Assembly: GCA_937922775.1 (NCBI GenBank)
Contig: CALAKE010000155.1
Span: 1-5,879, forward strand
Source: an uncultured bacterium
GTDB lineage: Bacteria > Acidobacteriota > UBA890
Direction: 5' to 3'
Length of the DNA: 5,879 nucleotides
Part shown: one piece after another, positions 1 to 5,266 of the stretch
How the letters are laid out: the number at the start of each line of letters is the position of its first letter
Position numbering within the stretch: position 1 is the stretch's first letter
Made by a program: the position numbers and the translations under genes
Notes under the pieces: model-generated
The model's input: the letters and a program-made list of their open reading frames with translations, nothing else
The model's database searches: none
What the model was told of the DNA's origin: nothing

Positions 1-1438
1 CAACGCGTTGCTCGGCTTCCCCGTAGGTGCTATCGGGCAAGTGCACTTCATAGGTGAGTACGTTGTGGGGGCGCAGCCCCAGCTCCACGTCCTGCAGGGC
101 GCTGAAGCTCCTGATCAGCAGGCCGGCCCCAACGAGCAGAACCAGTGCCACCGAAACCTCGGCGACCACCAGCGCGCTGTGGAGCCGCCTGTGTCCGCGG
201 CCGGCACTCTGGCCACGCTCGCTCTCACGCAAAGCCCGCTCCAGGTCTGGTCGCGAGAACTGCAGGGCCGGCGCCGAGCCGAACAACAGTCCAGTCAACA
301 ATGATGCCGCCATGGTGAAGAGCAAGACGGTCTGGTCAATCCCGAGCTCCTCGATGCGTGGCAGAGCGTCGGGACCCATCGCCAGCAGCACCCGTACGCC
401 GATGAATGCCAGCAAGAAACCTGCGCCGCCACCCAGAGCCGCCAACAGGATGCTCTCGCTCAGGAATTGCCCAACCAGCCGCCGCCTTCCGGCCCCGAGG
501 GCAGCGCGTACGGCCATCTCCTTCCTGCGGCCGGCGCTGTGCGCCAGAAAGACATTCGCCACGTTCACGCAGGCGATGAGAAGGACCATCCCCACCGCCC
601 CCATGAGCACCCCCAGCATGGCGCTACGATCACCGACGATATCCTGGCGCAAAGGAATCAGTACCGGCACGACCCACTCGGCCTGTGGGAACTCCTCGAG
701 AAGGCCAGAATGTAGCGTCCGGACGCGCTCACGCGCCTGCTCCAGCGAAACGTCGGTGCGCAGACGGCCAATTACGCTCAGATAGAAGTTCGACCAGGAA
801 TTACTGCCTCCGGCCACGAGGTGTTCAGGCATCCAGACGTCGACCTGGCCACCGATCGGGTTGAGGAAGCCCGCCGGCATGATGCCGATCACGGTGAGCG
901 GGGTGCCGTCCAGAGTAATCGTGCGTCCGAGCGCGTCACTGGCGCCGCTCAAGTGACGCTGCCAGAGGCCGTGGCTGATGACCGCTACCCGCGCTTCGGA
1001 GTTCTCCTCCTCTCGTGTGAACTCGCGGCCTTGGGCCGGCGGCACGCCGATCACGTCGAAGAACCCCGCGCTCGTCGGCATGACGACGATTCGTTGTGCC
1101 TCGTCGCCGCCGGTCAAATCGGCACCTCTCTGGCGATAGGTGTAGACGGCCGCCAGCCCATCGAAGATCTCGTCATACTCACGGTAGGTCAAGAATCCCA
1201 TGCCCGAGACATAGGAGTTCTCGTAGCTCGTGGTTTCGGCCGACGCCTGGTAAAGGCGCACGAGTCGCTCGGGCTCCTGATAGGGCAGGGGATCGAGCAG
1301 CACGCCGTTGACCACCGTGAACACCGCCGTATTCACACCGATGCCCAGGGCGAGAGTGAGCACGATAACGGCCGCGAAACCGGGACGCTTCCGTAGAGAA
1401 CGAAGGGCACTGCGCAGATCTTGGAGCAGACTGGCCAT
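1..1438 (-). CDS. ADOP-family ABC transporter permease (MacB/FtsX-like), 3' end outside window
   Basis: This is an inner-membrane permease of the MacB/FtsX superfamily, read continuously from ATG at 1438 to the window edge (479 residues, no stop). The opening DLRSALRSLRKRPGF, a first membrane helix at about residues 21-48, then the PLPYQEPERLV segment, are typical of ADOP proteins. A MacB-type periplasmic core spans about 50-250. Helices follow at about 272-298 (with NVANVFLAHSAGRRKEMAVR), 326-353 and 370-392. The second duplicated half begins near residue 420 (LVVAEVSVALVLLVGAGLLIRSF). Family members are about 800 residues, so roughly 320 residues and the last helices lie outside. The start is fixed by GGAAGAGG (1445-1452) six bases upstream. 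No ABC ATPase or PadR-type regulator, often seen near ADOP genes, is visible here. The transported substrate is unknown; efflux or lipoprotein/peptide export is the usual guess for the superfamily. Confidence 0.93.
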   Translation of the reverse strand, partial: MASLLQDLRSALRSLRKRPGFAAVIVLTLALGIGVNTAVFTVVNGVLLDPLPYQEPERLVRLYQASAETTSYENSYVSGMGFLTYREYDEIFDGLAAVYTYRQRGADLTGGDEAQRIVVMPTSAGFFDVIGVPPAQGREFTREEENSEARVAVISHGLWQRHLSGASDALGRTITLDGTPLTVIGIMPAGFLNPIGGQVDVWMPEHLVAGGSNSWSNFYLSVIGRLRTDVSLEQARERVRTLHSGLLEEFPQAEWVVPVLIPLRQDIVGDRSAMLGVLMGAVGMVLLIACVNVANVFLAHSAGRRKEMAVRAALGAGRRRLVGQFLSESILLAALGGGAGFLLAFIGVRVLLAMGPDALPRIEELGIDQTVLLFTMAASLLTGLLFGSAPALQFSRPDLERALRESERGQSAGRGHRRLHSALVVAEVSVALVLLVGAGLLIRSFSALQDVELGLRPHNVLTYEVHLPDSTYGEAEQRV

Positions 1439-1569
1439 GGCGAACCTCTTCCATCATGAGATGGTGGTCGACACTACTTAGATGCGCGATCGGCGAGATT
1501 GGTTTCGTCGGGTTGTTTCGTTCACTCCCCCTTGCATCCGTACCGAACCATGACAGAAGTTGTAGGGTC
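1439..1569. other. Divergent intergenic region between permease and SnoaL-like gene
   Basis: This 131-base gap separates two divergently transcribed genes and must hold the promoter of the permease and probably that of the SnoaL-like gene. The permease ribosome binding site (GGAAGAGG on the minus strand) is at 1445-1452. A small imperfect palindrome, CCATCATGAGATGG, lies at 1451-1464 with 5-base arms, touching that site. I found no convincing -35/-10 pair in either direction. The nearest plus-strand candidate is TTGGTT at 1499 with TTCACT at 1521, which is weak. The reading frame of the SnoaL-like gene stays open back to 1456, but nothing supports coding there. Confidence 0.5.
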
Positions 1570-1980
1570 ATGAGAGGCGGTAATGCAGTCGATGTCACCC
1601 TTCAGTTCGTGGAAGCGATTTGCTCCCATGACGTCGAGCGTATGACTTCGCTGGTGACCGACGATCATGTGCTCATCGACTCCGGCGGGCAGGACCTGCA
1701 AGGCAAGAGAGTCATCGGTACAGCCTGGACGGCGTACTTCCTGGCGTTTCCCGACTACCGCATCATGGTGTCGGAGATCATTGACCGAGGAGATGTGGTG
1801 GCGTTGTTCGGAACCGCCAGTGCCACGTTTTCGGTCGAAGGCAGGCTACTGCCGGAGAATAGCTGGGCGATACCGGCCTGCTGGAAGGCGGTGATCAAGG
1901 GGGGAAAGGTAGCCGAATGGCAGGTCTATAGTGACAATGAGCCGGTACGACAGATTCTGGCCGGAGAGAAGCAGAGGTAG
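1570..1980 (+). CDS. SnoaL/NTF2-like small protein
   Basis: A 136-residue protein of the SnoaL-like polyketide cyclase/NTF2 superfamily, a cone-shaped alpha+beta fold that binds a small ligand in a pocket. The visible family pattern is an N-terminal helix (VTLQFVEAICSHDVERMTSL), the D-D-H-V-x-I-D-S-G-G strand around residues 31-40, W53xxYFLAFPDYR (53-64), and a C-terminal strand with GGKVAEWQVYSDN (111-123). The length is normal for the family. The frame is open upstream to an ATG at 1456, but that would add 38 residues with no homology pattern and no ribosome binding site. I chose ATG 1570, where the family's N-terminal helix begins. Its own binding site is weak (GTAGGG, too close). It is probably cytoplasmic, as no signal peptide is seen. 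Members of this family range from enzymes to ligand-binding proteins, so the exact role cannot be told. Confidence 0.85.
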   Translation: MRGGNAVDVTLQFVEAICSHDVERMTSLVTDDHVLIDSGGQDLQGKRVIGTAWTAYFLAFPDYRIMVSEIIDRGDVVALFGTASATFSVEGRLLPENSWAIPACWKAVIKGGKVAEWQVYSDNEPVRQILAGEKQR

Positions 1981-2049
1981 GCCGGCGCGAGGGTTCGGCA
2001 GAGTTGCGTGGAGAGGCTGAGGGCTGGTAGGACAGAGTGAAAGTGCTGC

Positions 2050-2069
2050 GGGTCCGGATATTTCGACCC
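2050..2069. promoter_or_regulatory. Operator-like palindrome upstream of the cupin gene
   Basis: GGGTC and GACCC form 5-base inverted arms around a central ATAT that is itself symmetric, giving the dyad GGGTC-NNN-ATAT-NNN-GACCC (7 of 10 positions paired). It lies 34 bases before the GTG start at 2104, in an otherwise featureless 123-base gap. Its size and symmetry suit a dimeric repressor or activator site. A weak -35-like GTGAAA at 2037-2042 with TATTTC at 2059-2064 (16-base spacer) would put the palindrome over the -10 region. It could also be chance or an RNA hairpin. Confidence 0.3.
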
Positions 2070-2089
2070 TCGGGCGAGGACAAGAAAGT

Positions 2090-2094
2090 GGAGG
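2090..2094 (+). promoter_or_regulatory. Ribosome binding site that selects the GTG start of the cupin gene
   Basis: GGAGG sits nine bases before the GTG at 2104 and is the strongest Shine-Dalgarno sequence on the plus strand here. The competing in-frame ATG at 2143 has no comparable site, which argues for the GTG start. Confidence 0.65.
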
Positions 2095-2103
2095 AAGACT
2101 GAC

Positions 2104-2451
2104 GTGACGGAACCCAATGGGGGGGCAGGCGGCTCGGATTTCATGGGAAAGGTCGCCAACACGGCCGACCTGATCGCCTACCAGGACGAGTCGGTGGTCA
2201 GCAGGACCATCGCCAAGAAGGACAGCGGCACGATTACGGTATTCGCTTTCGATCAGGGGCAGGGCTTGAGTGAGCACACGGCGCCTTTCGATGCCATGGT
2301 GCAGGTGCTCGACGGCGAGGCGGAGATCACGATCTCAGGGGAACCTCACAGGGTTGCGGCGGGGGAGATGATCGTCATGCCCGCCCACGAGCCGCATGCT
2401 CTGAGTGCGGTCGAGCGTTTCAAGATGGTCCTCGTCATGCTGAAGTCGTGA
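2104..2451 (+). CDS. Single-domain cupin protein
   Basis: A 115-residue single-domain cupin (Cupin_2, RmlC-like jelly roll). Motif 1 lies at about residues 52-71 (GQGLSEHTAPFDAMVQVLDG) and motif 2 at about 87-102 (GEMIVMPAHEPHALSA), joined by the usual short turn EAEITISGEPHRV. His58 and His98 are the obvious metal-ligand candidates. The second His and the Glu of the textbook motif (HxH...E) are replaced by Ala, so metal binding may be non-standard or absent. Translation starts at GTG 2104 because of a strong GGAGG nine bases upstream. ATG 2143 (residue 14, MGKVANTADL) is the alternative, and it better matches where such cupins usually begin; the extra 13 residues are Gly-rich. The ACT-domain gene follows after three bases, so the two are probably co-translated. 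Small cupins of this type can be enzymes or ligand-binding proteins; the substrate is unknown. Confidence 0.9.
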   Translation: MTEPNGGAGGSDFMGKVANTADLIAYQDESVVSRTIAKKDSGTITVFAFDQGQGLSEHTAPFDAMVQVLDGEAEITISGEPHRVAAGEMIVMPAHEPHALSAVERFKMVLVMLKS

Positions 2452-2454
2452 GAG

Positions 2455-2859
2455 ATGCAACCTAGCGAGCAATCCCTGACACTGTCGGTTCTCAGCGATC
2501 GCCTGGCCGTCTGTCGGCTCGACCCTCTCCATCCTGGGGAAGCGCTGCCTGTCTGGGCCTCGGTGGGGAACATCTACTCGATTACCCAAACCGCGGAAGA
2601 GCTCTCGGTCGTGTGCGACGAAGATGCGGTTCCTCAGGGCATTACGAGCGAGCCCGGTTGGCGCTGCCTGAAAGCGCACGGTCCGCTCGAGTTCTCGATG
2701 GTGGGCGTCCTTGCCTCATTGGCAGACCCATTGGCCGCAGCGGGAATCAGTATCTTCGCTCTGTCGACCTATGACACTGATTATCTGCTGGTGAAGGACG
2801 AGGACCTCGGGCGTACGATCGAGGTGTTAACTCACCAAGGGCACACCATTCTGCCCTGA
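2455..2859 (+). CDS. COG3603-type ACT-domain protein (CASTOR-like ACT fold)
   Basis: A 134-residue protein made of two ACT-like halves, matching the widespread COG3603/ACT_7 group. The N-terminal half carries LSDRLAVCRLDP (13-24), an SITQTAEELSVVC segment (42-54) and GWRCLKAHGPLEFSMVG (68-84). The C-terminal half has LADPLAAAGISIFALSTYDTDYLLVKDEDL (89-118), the most recognisable signature of the group. The ACT_7 fold is also used by the eukaryotic arginine sensor CASTOR1, so amino-acid or small-ligand binding is plausible, but the bacterial role is not established. ATG 2455 lies three bases after the cupin stop codon, with only a modest TGAAG as ribosome binding site at 2441-2445, which points to translational coupling. 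It is probably cytoplasmic and regulatory rather than catalytic. Confidence 0.9.
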   Translation: MQPSEQSLTLSVLSDRLAVCRLDPLHPGEALPVWASVGNIYSITQTAEELSVVCDEDAVPQGITSEPGWRCLKAHGPLEFSMVGVLASLADPLAAAGISIFALSTYDTDYLLVKDEDLGRTIEVLTHQGHTILP

Positions 2860-2910
2860 TTCCGTTCGCCGCCGATCCGCCCGTCGAATTCCGCTAGCCT
2901 GCCTGACCTC
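2860..2910. other. Convergent intergenic gap, no clear terminator
   Basis: The ACT gene (plus) and the serine hydrolase gene (minus) end face to face with 51 bases between their stop codons. I see no strong stem followed by a T-run in either direction. The only nearby stems are 4-base ones inside the end of the hydrolase gene (2928-2939 and 2938-2949). Confidence 0.5.
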
Positions 2911-4188
2911 TCAGCGACGATCGGCATCCCTGAAAAGGGGGAAGACCCCACCCGTCAAGCGAGTGCGCAAGTTGTTCAGCACAGCGCGCGCATCGGGCTG
3001 GCGCGAGCCGTCCTCCGCGACAGCACCCTGTGAATTGAAAGCGGCGATTGCTGCGGTTCCTGTCGTGGGGTCGATGTAGAAGAACGAGAAGTAGGCCTTC
3101 TGGCTGCCGGTGTGACCGATCAGGCGCAGCCCACCCGTCTCGAGAATGAAGTAGGTCAAGCCCATCGACTGGCGCAGGTCCGCCGGGTCTGTCCCGCCGG
3201 GAGAGACGGGGCCGCCGATCTCGATTTCGTCATTCCACATCTCTCCCAGTGTCGAGCGCTGAAGAACCAGCTCGTATTGGGCCTGCAGTTCCCCTCCATC
3301 GGGTGCGCCAACCAGGAACCCCAGGTACTTGGCCATGTCGGTGATCGGCGCGTTCAGCCCGCCGTTCGATACCGTGATGCCGGTGTCGAAATCGAGGCCG
3401 TTGGCCTTGGGCACACCATCCACGACGGTGTAGTTATTGGCGCGGTGCTCGAGCAAGTGACGGGGCGTGTGATCGAAATAGGTGCGAAACATCCCGAGCG
3501 GCCGGAACACATTCTTGTCCACGTACACCTCGAAGTCCTCGCCGGTCAGCAACTCGATGATGCGACCCAGGAAGATGATCCCAGGATTCGAGTAGCTCCA
3601 GCGGCTGCCGGGCTCGAAGTGGATTTCGGTGTACGGCAACATCGCCACGATTTGATCCCAGCTCGTGGGTTCGTGCGGGTGCCAATCCTCGCCGCCACCC
3701 CAGGGCCACGTGGAGCCGCGGAACCCCGACGAGTGGCTCATCAGGTGCCGGATCGTAATATCTCGCATGCTGCCGAAGGGGTTGTGCACCTGGCGCAGCT
3801 CCGGAATGTAGTGCACCACCGGATCGTCCAGGTCTAATAGGCCAAGGTCGCGAAGCTGCATGATCGCGATGCCGGTGAAGGTCTTCGTGATCGAGCCCCA
3901 ATGAAATATGGTGTCTTCCTCCACTCGCCGGCCCATCTCCAAATCGGCGAATCCGTACATCTCGCGGGCCAGGGGCACGCCGCTCTTGAAGAACCACAAG
4001 CTTCCGCCCACCATGCCCTGCTCCTCGAGGAGGTTGGCGAAGTAGTGCCGCACCTGCTCCCACGCGGGGCGAAACACGTCGGGCGCCTGCCCGGGCCTGC
4101 CTAGTCCCCCCGCGGCAACGCCCTGGGTTCCGGTGGTGAGAACAATAGCGGCAATCAGAAGTGCCGGTCTGAGCTTCCTGGTCTTCAT
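2911..4188 (-). CDS. Exported serine hydrolase of the beta-lactamase/D-aminopeptidase family
   Basis: A 425-residue serine hydrolase of the class C beta-lactamase-related family (PF00144 type), which includes D-aminopeptidases, DD-peptidases and esterases. A Sec signal peptide is evident: MKTRK, a hydrophobic core at about residues 8-20, and a likely cut after VAA (26). Active-site motifs are complete: Ser99-x-x-Lys102 (SITK), Tyr199-Ser-Asn201 and His359-Thr-Gly361. Between SHSSGF (151-156) and the Tyr motif lies a Trp- and His-rich loop (about 159-177, with W161, W163, W169, H170, H172, W177) near the active site. The start overlaps the stop of the upstream PLP-enzyme gene as ATGA, and GAGAGG (4195-4200) lies six bases ahead, so the two are translationally coupled. 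It likely acts in the periplasm or outside the cell. True beta-lactamase activity is possible but not indicated; peptide, D-amino-acid amide or ester hydrolysis is equally likely. Confidence 0.92.
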   Translation of the reverse strand: MKTRKLRPALLIAAIVLTTGTQGVAAGGLGRPGQAPDVFRPAWEQVRHYFANLLEEQGMVGGSLWFFKSGVPLAREMYGFADLEMGRRVEEDTIFHWGSITKTFTGIAIMQLRDLGLLDLDDPVVHYIPELRQVHNPFGSMRDITIRHLMSHSSGFRGSTWPWGGGEDWHPHEPTSWDQIVAMLPYTEIHFEPGSRWSYSNPGIIFLGRIIELLTGEDFEVYVDKNVFRPLGMFRTYFDHTPRHLLEHRANNYTVVDGVPKANGLDFDTGITVSNGGLNAPITDMAKYLGFLVGAPDGGELQAQYELVLQRSTLGEMWNDEIEIGGPVSPGGTDPADLRQSMGLTYFILETGGLRLIGHTGSQKAYFSFFYIDPTTGTAAIAAFNSQGAVAEDGSRQPDARAVLNNLRTRLTGGVFPLFRDADRR

Positions 4189-4200
4189 GTGCTTCCTCTC
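4185..4200 (-). promoter_or_regulatory. ATGA overlap and internal ribosome binding site coupling two genes
   Basis: On the minus strand the stop TGA of the PLP-enzyme gene (4187-4185) overlaps the ATG of the serine hydrolase gene (4188-4186). The ribosome binding site GAGAGG (4195-4200) lies inside the last codons of the upstream gene, six bases before the ATG. This is a classic arrangement for coupled translation, and GAGAGG is the same core used by the upstream gene. Confidence 0.75.
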
Positions 4201-5156
4201 AATGCCTCCTCCAGCGTTTCCAAGCTAATCCGCGCCCCACTGAGGATCAGCACGACCTTCTTGCCGGCAAAGCGATCTCTGGTCCTCAGAAAGGAGGCCA
4301 CAGAGAGTGCCCCGGCGCCTTCGATGAGCAGGTGATGATCCTCGAGGATCAAACGAATGGCAGCGGCAATCTCCGCCTCGCTGACAAGCACCCAGTCGTC
4401 AACACACTCGCGACAGATGTCGAGGGTAATCGAGCCTGGCTCCACACCACCAGCGGATCCATCCGAGATCGTCGGGAGCGACTCCATCTCTACGATGTGT
4501 CCCGCCTTGACGGATTCGTAGATGACAGCCGAGTTTGCCGGCTGGCAGCCGATGATCTCGATTTCCGGATTGACGGACTTCAGGTAGCCGGCGATGCCGG
4601 CGATGAGGCCGCCGCCGCCGACCGGCACCAGCACGGCGTCGATTTCGGTGGCCTGGCGCTCGAGCTCGATGCCGATAGTGCCCTGGCCGCCGATCACCTT
4701 CGGATCGTTGTAAGGAGATACGAAGGTCAGCCCCTGCTCGTCGGCATCCTTGCGTGCCTGCAACTCGGAGAGTATGCAGTCGCCGGCGATAAATCGCAGG
4801 TTCGCACCGTGAGTCTTCAGATCCTTGATCTTCGCTGGGGAGGCGGTCTCGGGCAGATAGATCGTTCCCTCGCATCCGACGAGCCTCAGCGCGTTCGCGA
4901 AGGCGTTTCCGTGGTTGCCCGAGGAGGCGGTCACGAGGCCGCGCTCGCGCTCCGCATCATCGAGGGCCAGCAGACTGTTGACGGCCCCACGGAATTTGAA
5001 CGAGCTGGAGATCTGAAGGTTTTCGAGCTTCAAGAAAACGTTACAGCTGCCCGCTTCGCCCAACACCAAGGATGGCTCCAGAGGGGTCTCCCTGATGTGT
5101 TTCCGTATGCGCTCTTCGGCCTCCAGCGCCTCTGCCCTTACTTCCTCCGCGGTCAT
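4185..5156 (-). CDS. Fold-type II PLP enzyme: threonine dehydratase/serine racemase-like
   Basis: A 323-residue PLP enzyme of the threonine/serine dehydratase group. The PLP lysine is Lys54 in SSSFKFRGA (50-58). SSGNHG (78-83) is the substrate and cofactor loop, and the phosphate-binding glycine loop is VGGGGLIAG (179-187). The family would convert L-threonine or L-serine to 2-oxobutanoate or pyruvate plus ammonia, or racemise serine; beta-hydroxyaspartate or ectoine-pathway dehydratases are close relatives. There is no C-terminal regulatory domain as in biosynthetic IlvA, and the length fits the catabolic or racemase type. The usual SGGN near the C-terminus reads SGARIS (306-311): the Ser that contacts the PLP ring nitrogen is kept, but Gly-Asn is Ala-Arg. 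ATG 5156 is supported by GAGAGG (5165-5170) eight bases upstream. It is cytoplasmic, lies downstream of an S9 peptidase and overlaps the exported hydrolase gene, consistent with amino-acid catabolism. Confidence 0.9.
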   Translation of the reverse strand: MTAEEVRAEALEAEERIRKHIRETPLEPSLVLGEAGSCNVFLKLENLQISSSFKFRGAVNSLLALDDAERERGLVTASSGNHGNAFANALRLVGCEGTIYLPETASPAKIKDLKTHGANLRFIAGDCILSELQARKDADEQGLTFVSPYNDPKVIGGQGTIGIELERQATEIDAVLVPVGGGGLIAGIAGYLKSVNPEIEIIGCQPANSAVIYESVKAGHIVEMESLPTISDGSAGGVEPGSITLDICRECVDDWVLVSEAEIAAAIRLILEDHHLLIEGAGALSVASFLRTRDRFAGKKVVLILSGARISLETLEEALRGST

Positions 5157-5178
5157 TCGGATGGCCTCTCATTCGGCT

Positions 5179-5197
5179 GGCGCCTGGCTCAGGCGCC
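5179..5197. repeat. Perfect hairpin just upstream of the PLP-enzyme ribosome binding site
   Basis: GGCGCCTG (5179-5186) and CAGGCGCC (5190-5197) form a perfect 8-base stem with a 3-base loop. In the minus-strand transcript it lies eight bases before the GAGAGG ribosome binding site of the PLP-enzyme gene. No T-run follows on either strand, so a standard intrinsic terminator is not supported. Attenuation, mRNA end protection or a U-less terminator remain possible. Confidence 0.65.
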
Positions 5198-5219
5198 CCA
5201 CTTTCGGGTTCTTCACTCA

Positions 5220-5242
5220 GGTGTGCCTCGTCTGGGCACACC
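5220..5242. repeat. Perfect hairpin downstream of the S9 peptidase gene
   Basis: GGTGTGCC (5220-5227) and GGCACACC (5235-5242) form a perfect 8-base stem with a 7-base loop, beginning 24 bases after the peptidase stop codon on the minus strand. There is no T-run on its 3' side in either direction. Together with the hairpin at 5179-5197 it fills much of the 110-base gap. It may end or stabilise the peptidase mRNA. Confidence 0.65.
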
Positions 5243-5266
5243 ACTTCTAGTCGCTCTTTCGCGAGA

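Noticed and set aside
54..785. Plus-strand open frame of 243 codons, with others at 8-304, 467-715 and 821-1396
   Set aside because: All are antisense to the ADOP permease, whose continuous 479-residue frame and membrane helices are unmistakable. Their translations are Arg/Ser/Pro-rich with no domain.
1456..1569. 38-residue N-terminal extension of the SnoaL-like protein from ATG 1456
   Set aside because: No ribosome binding site stands before 1456, the extension does not match the family, and it would overlap the control region of the permease.
1550..1573. Tiny frame MTEVVGS overlapping the SnoaL-like start as ATGA
   Set aside because: It has only seven codons and no ribosome binding site. 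It is most likely chance, though a leader peptide cannot be fully excluded.
2335..2679. Minus-strand open frames across the cupin and ACT genes (also 1846-2277)
   Set aside because: They are antisense to three plus-strand genes with clear family signatures and show no domain of their own.
2928..2949. Short stems CCCT-GAAA-AGGG and GGGG-AAGA-CCCC as a terminator for the plus-strand genes
   Set aside because: The stems are only 4 bases, mutually overlapping, inside the end of the hydrolase coding region, and lack a T-run.
3112..3837. Plus-strand open frame of 241 codons
   Set aside because: It is antisense to the serine hydrolase, whose motifs are complete. No domain or ribosome binding site supports it.
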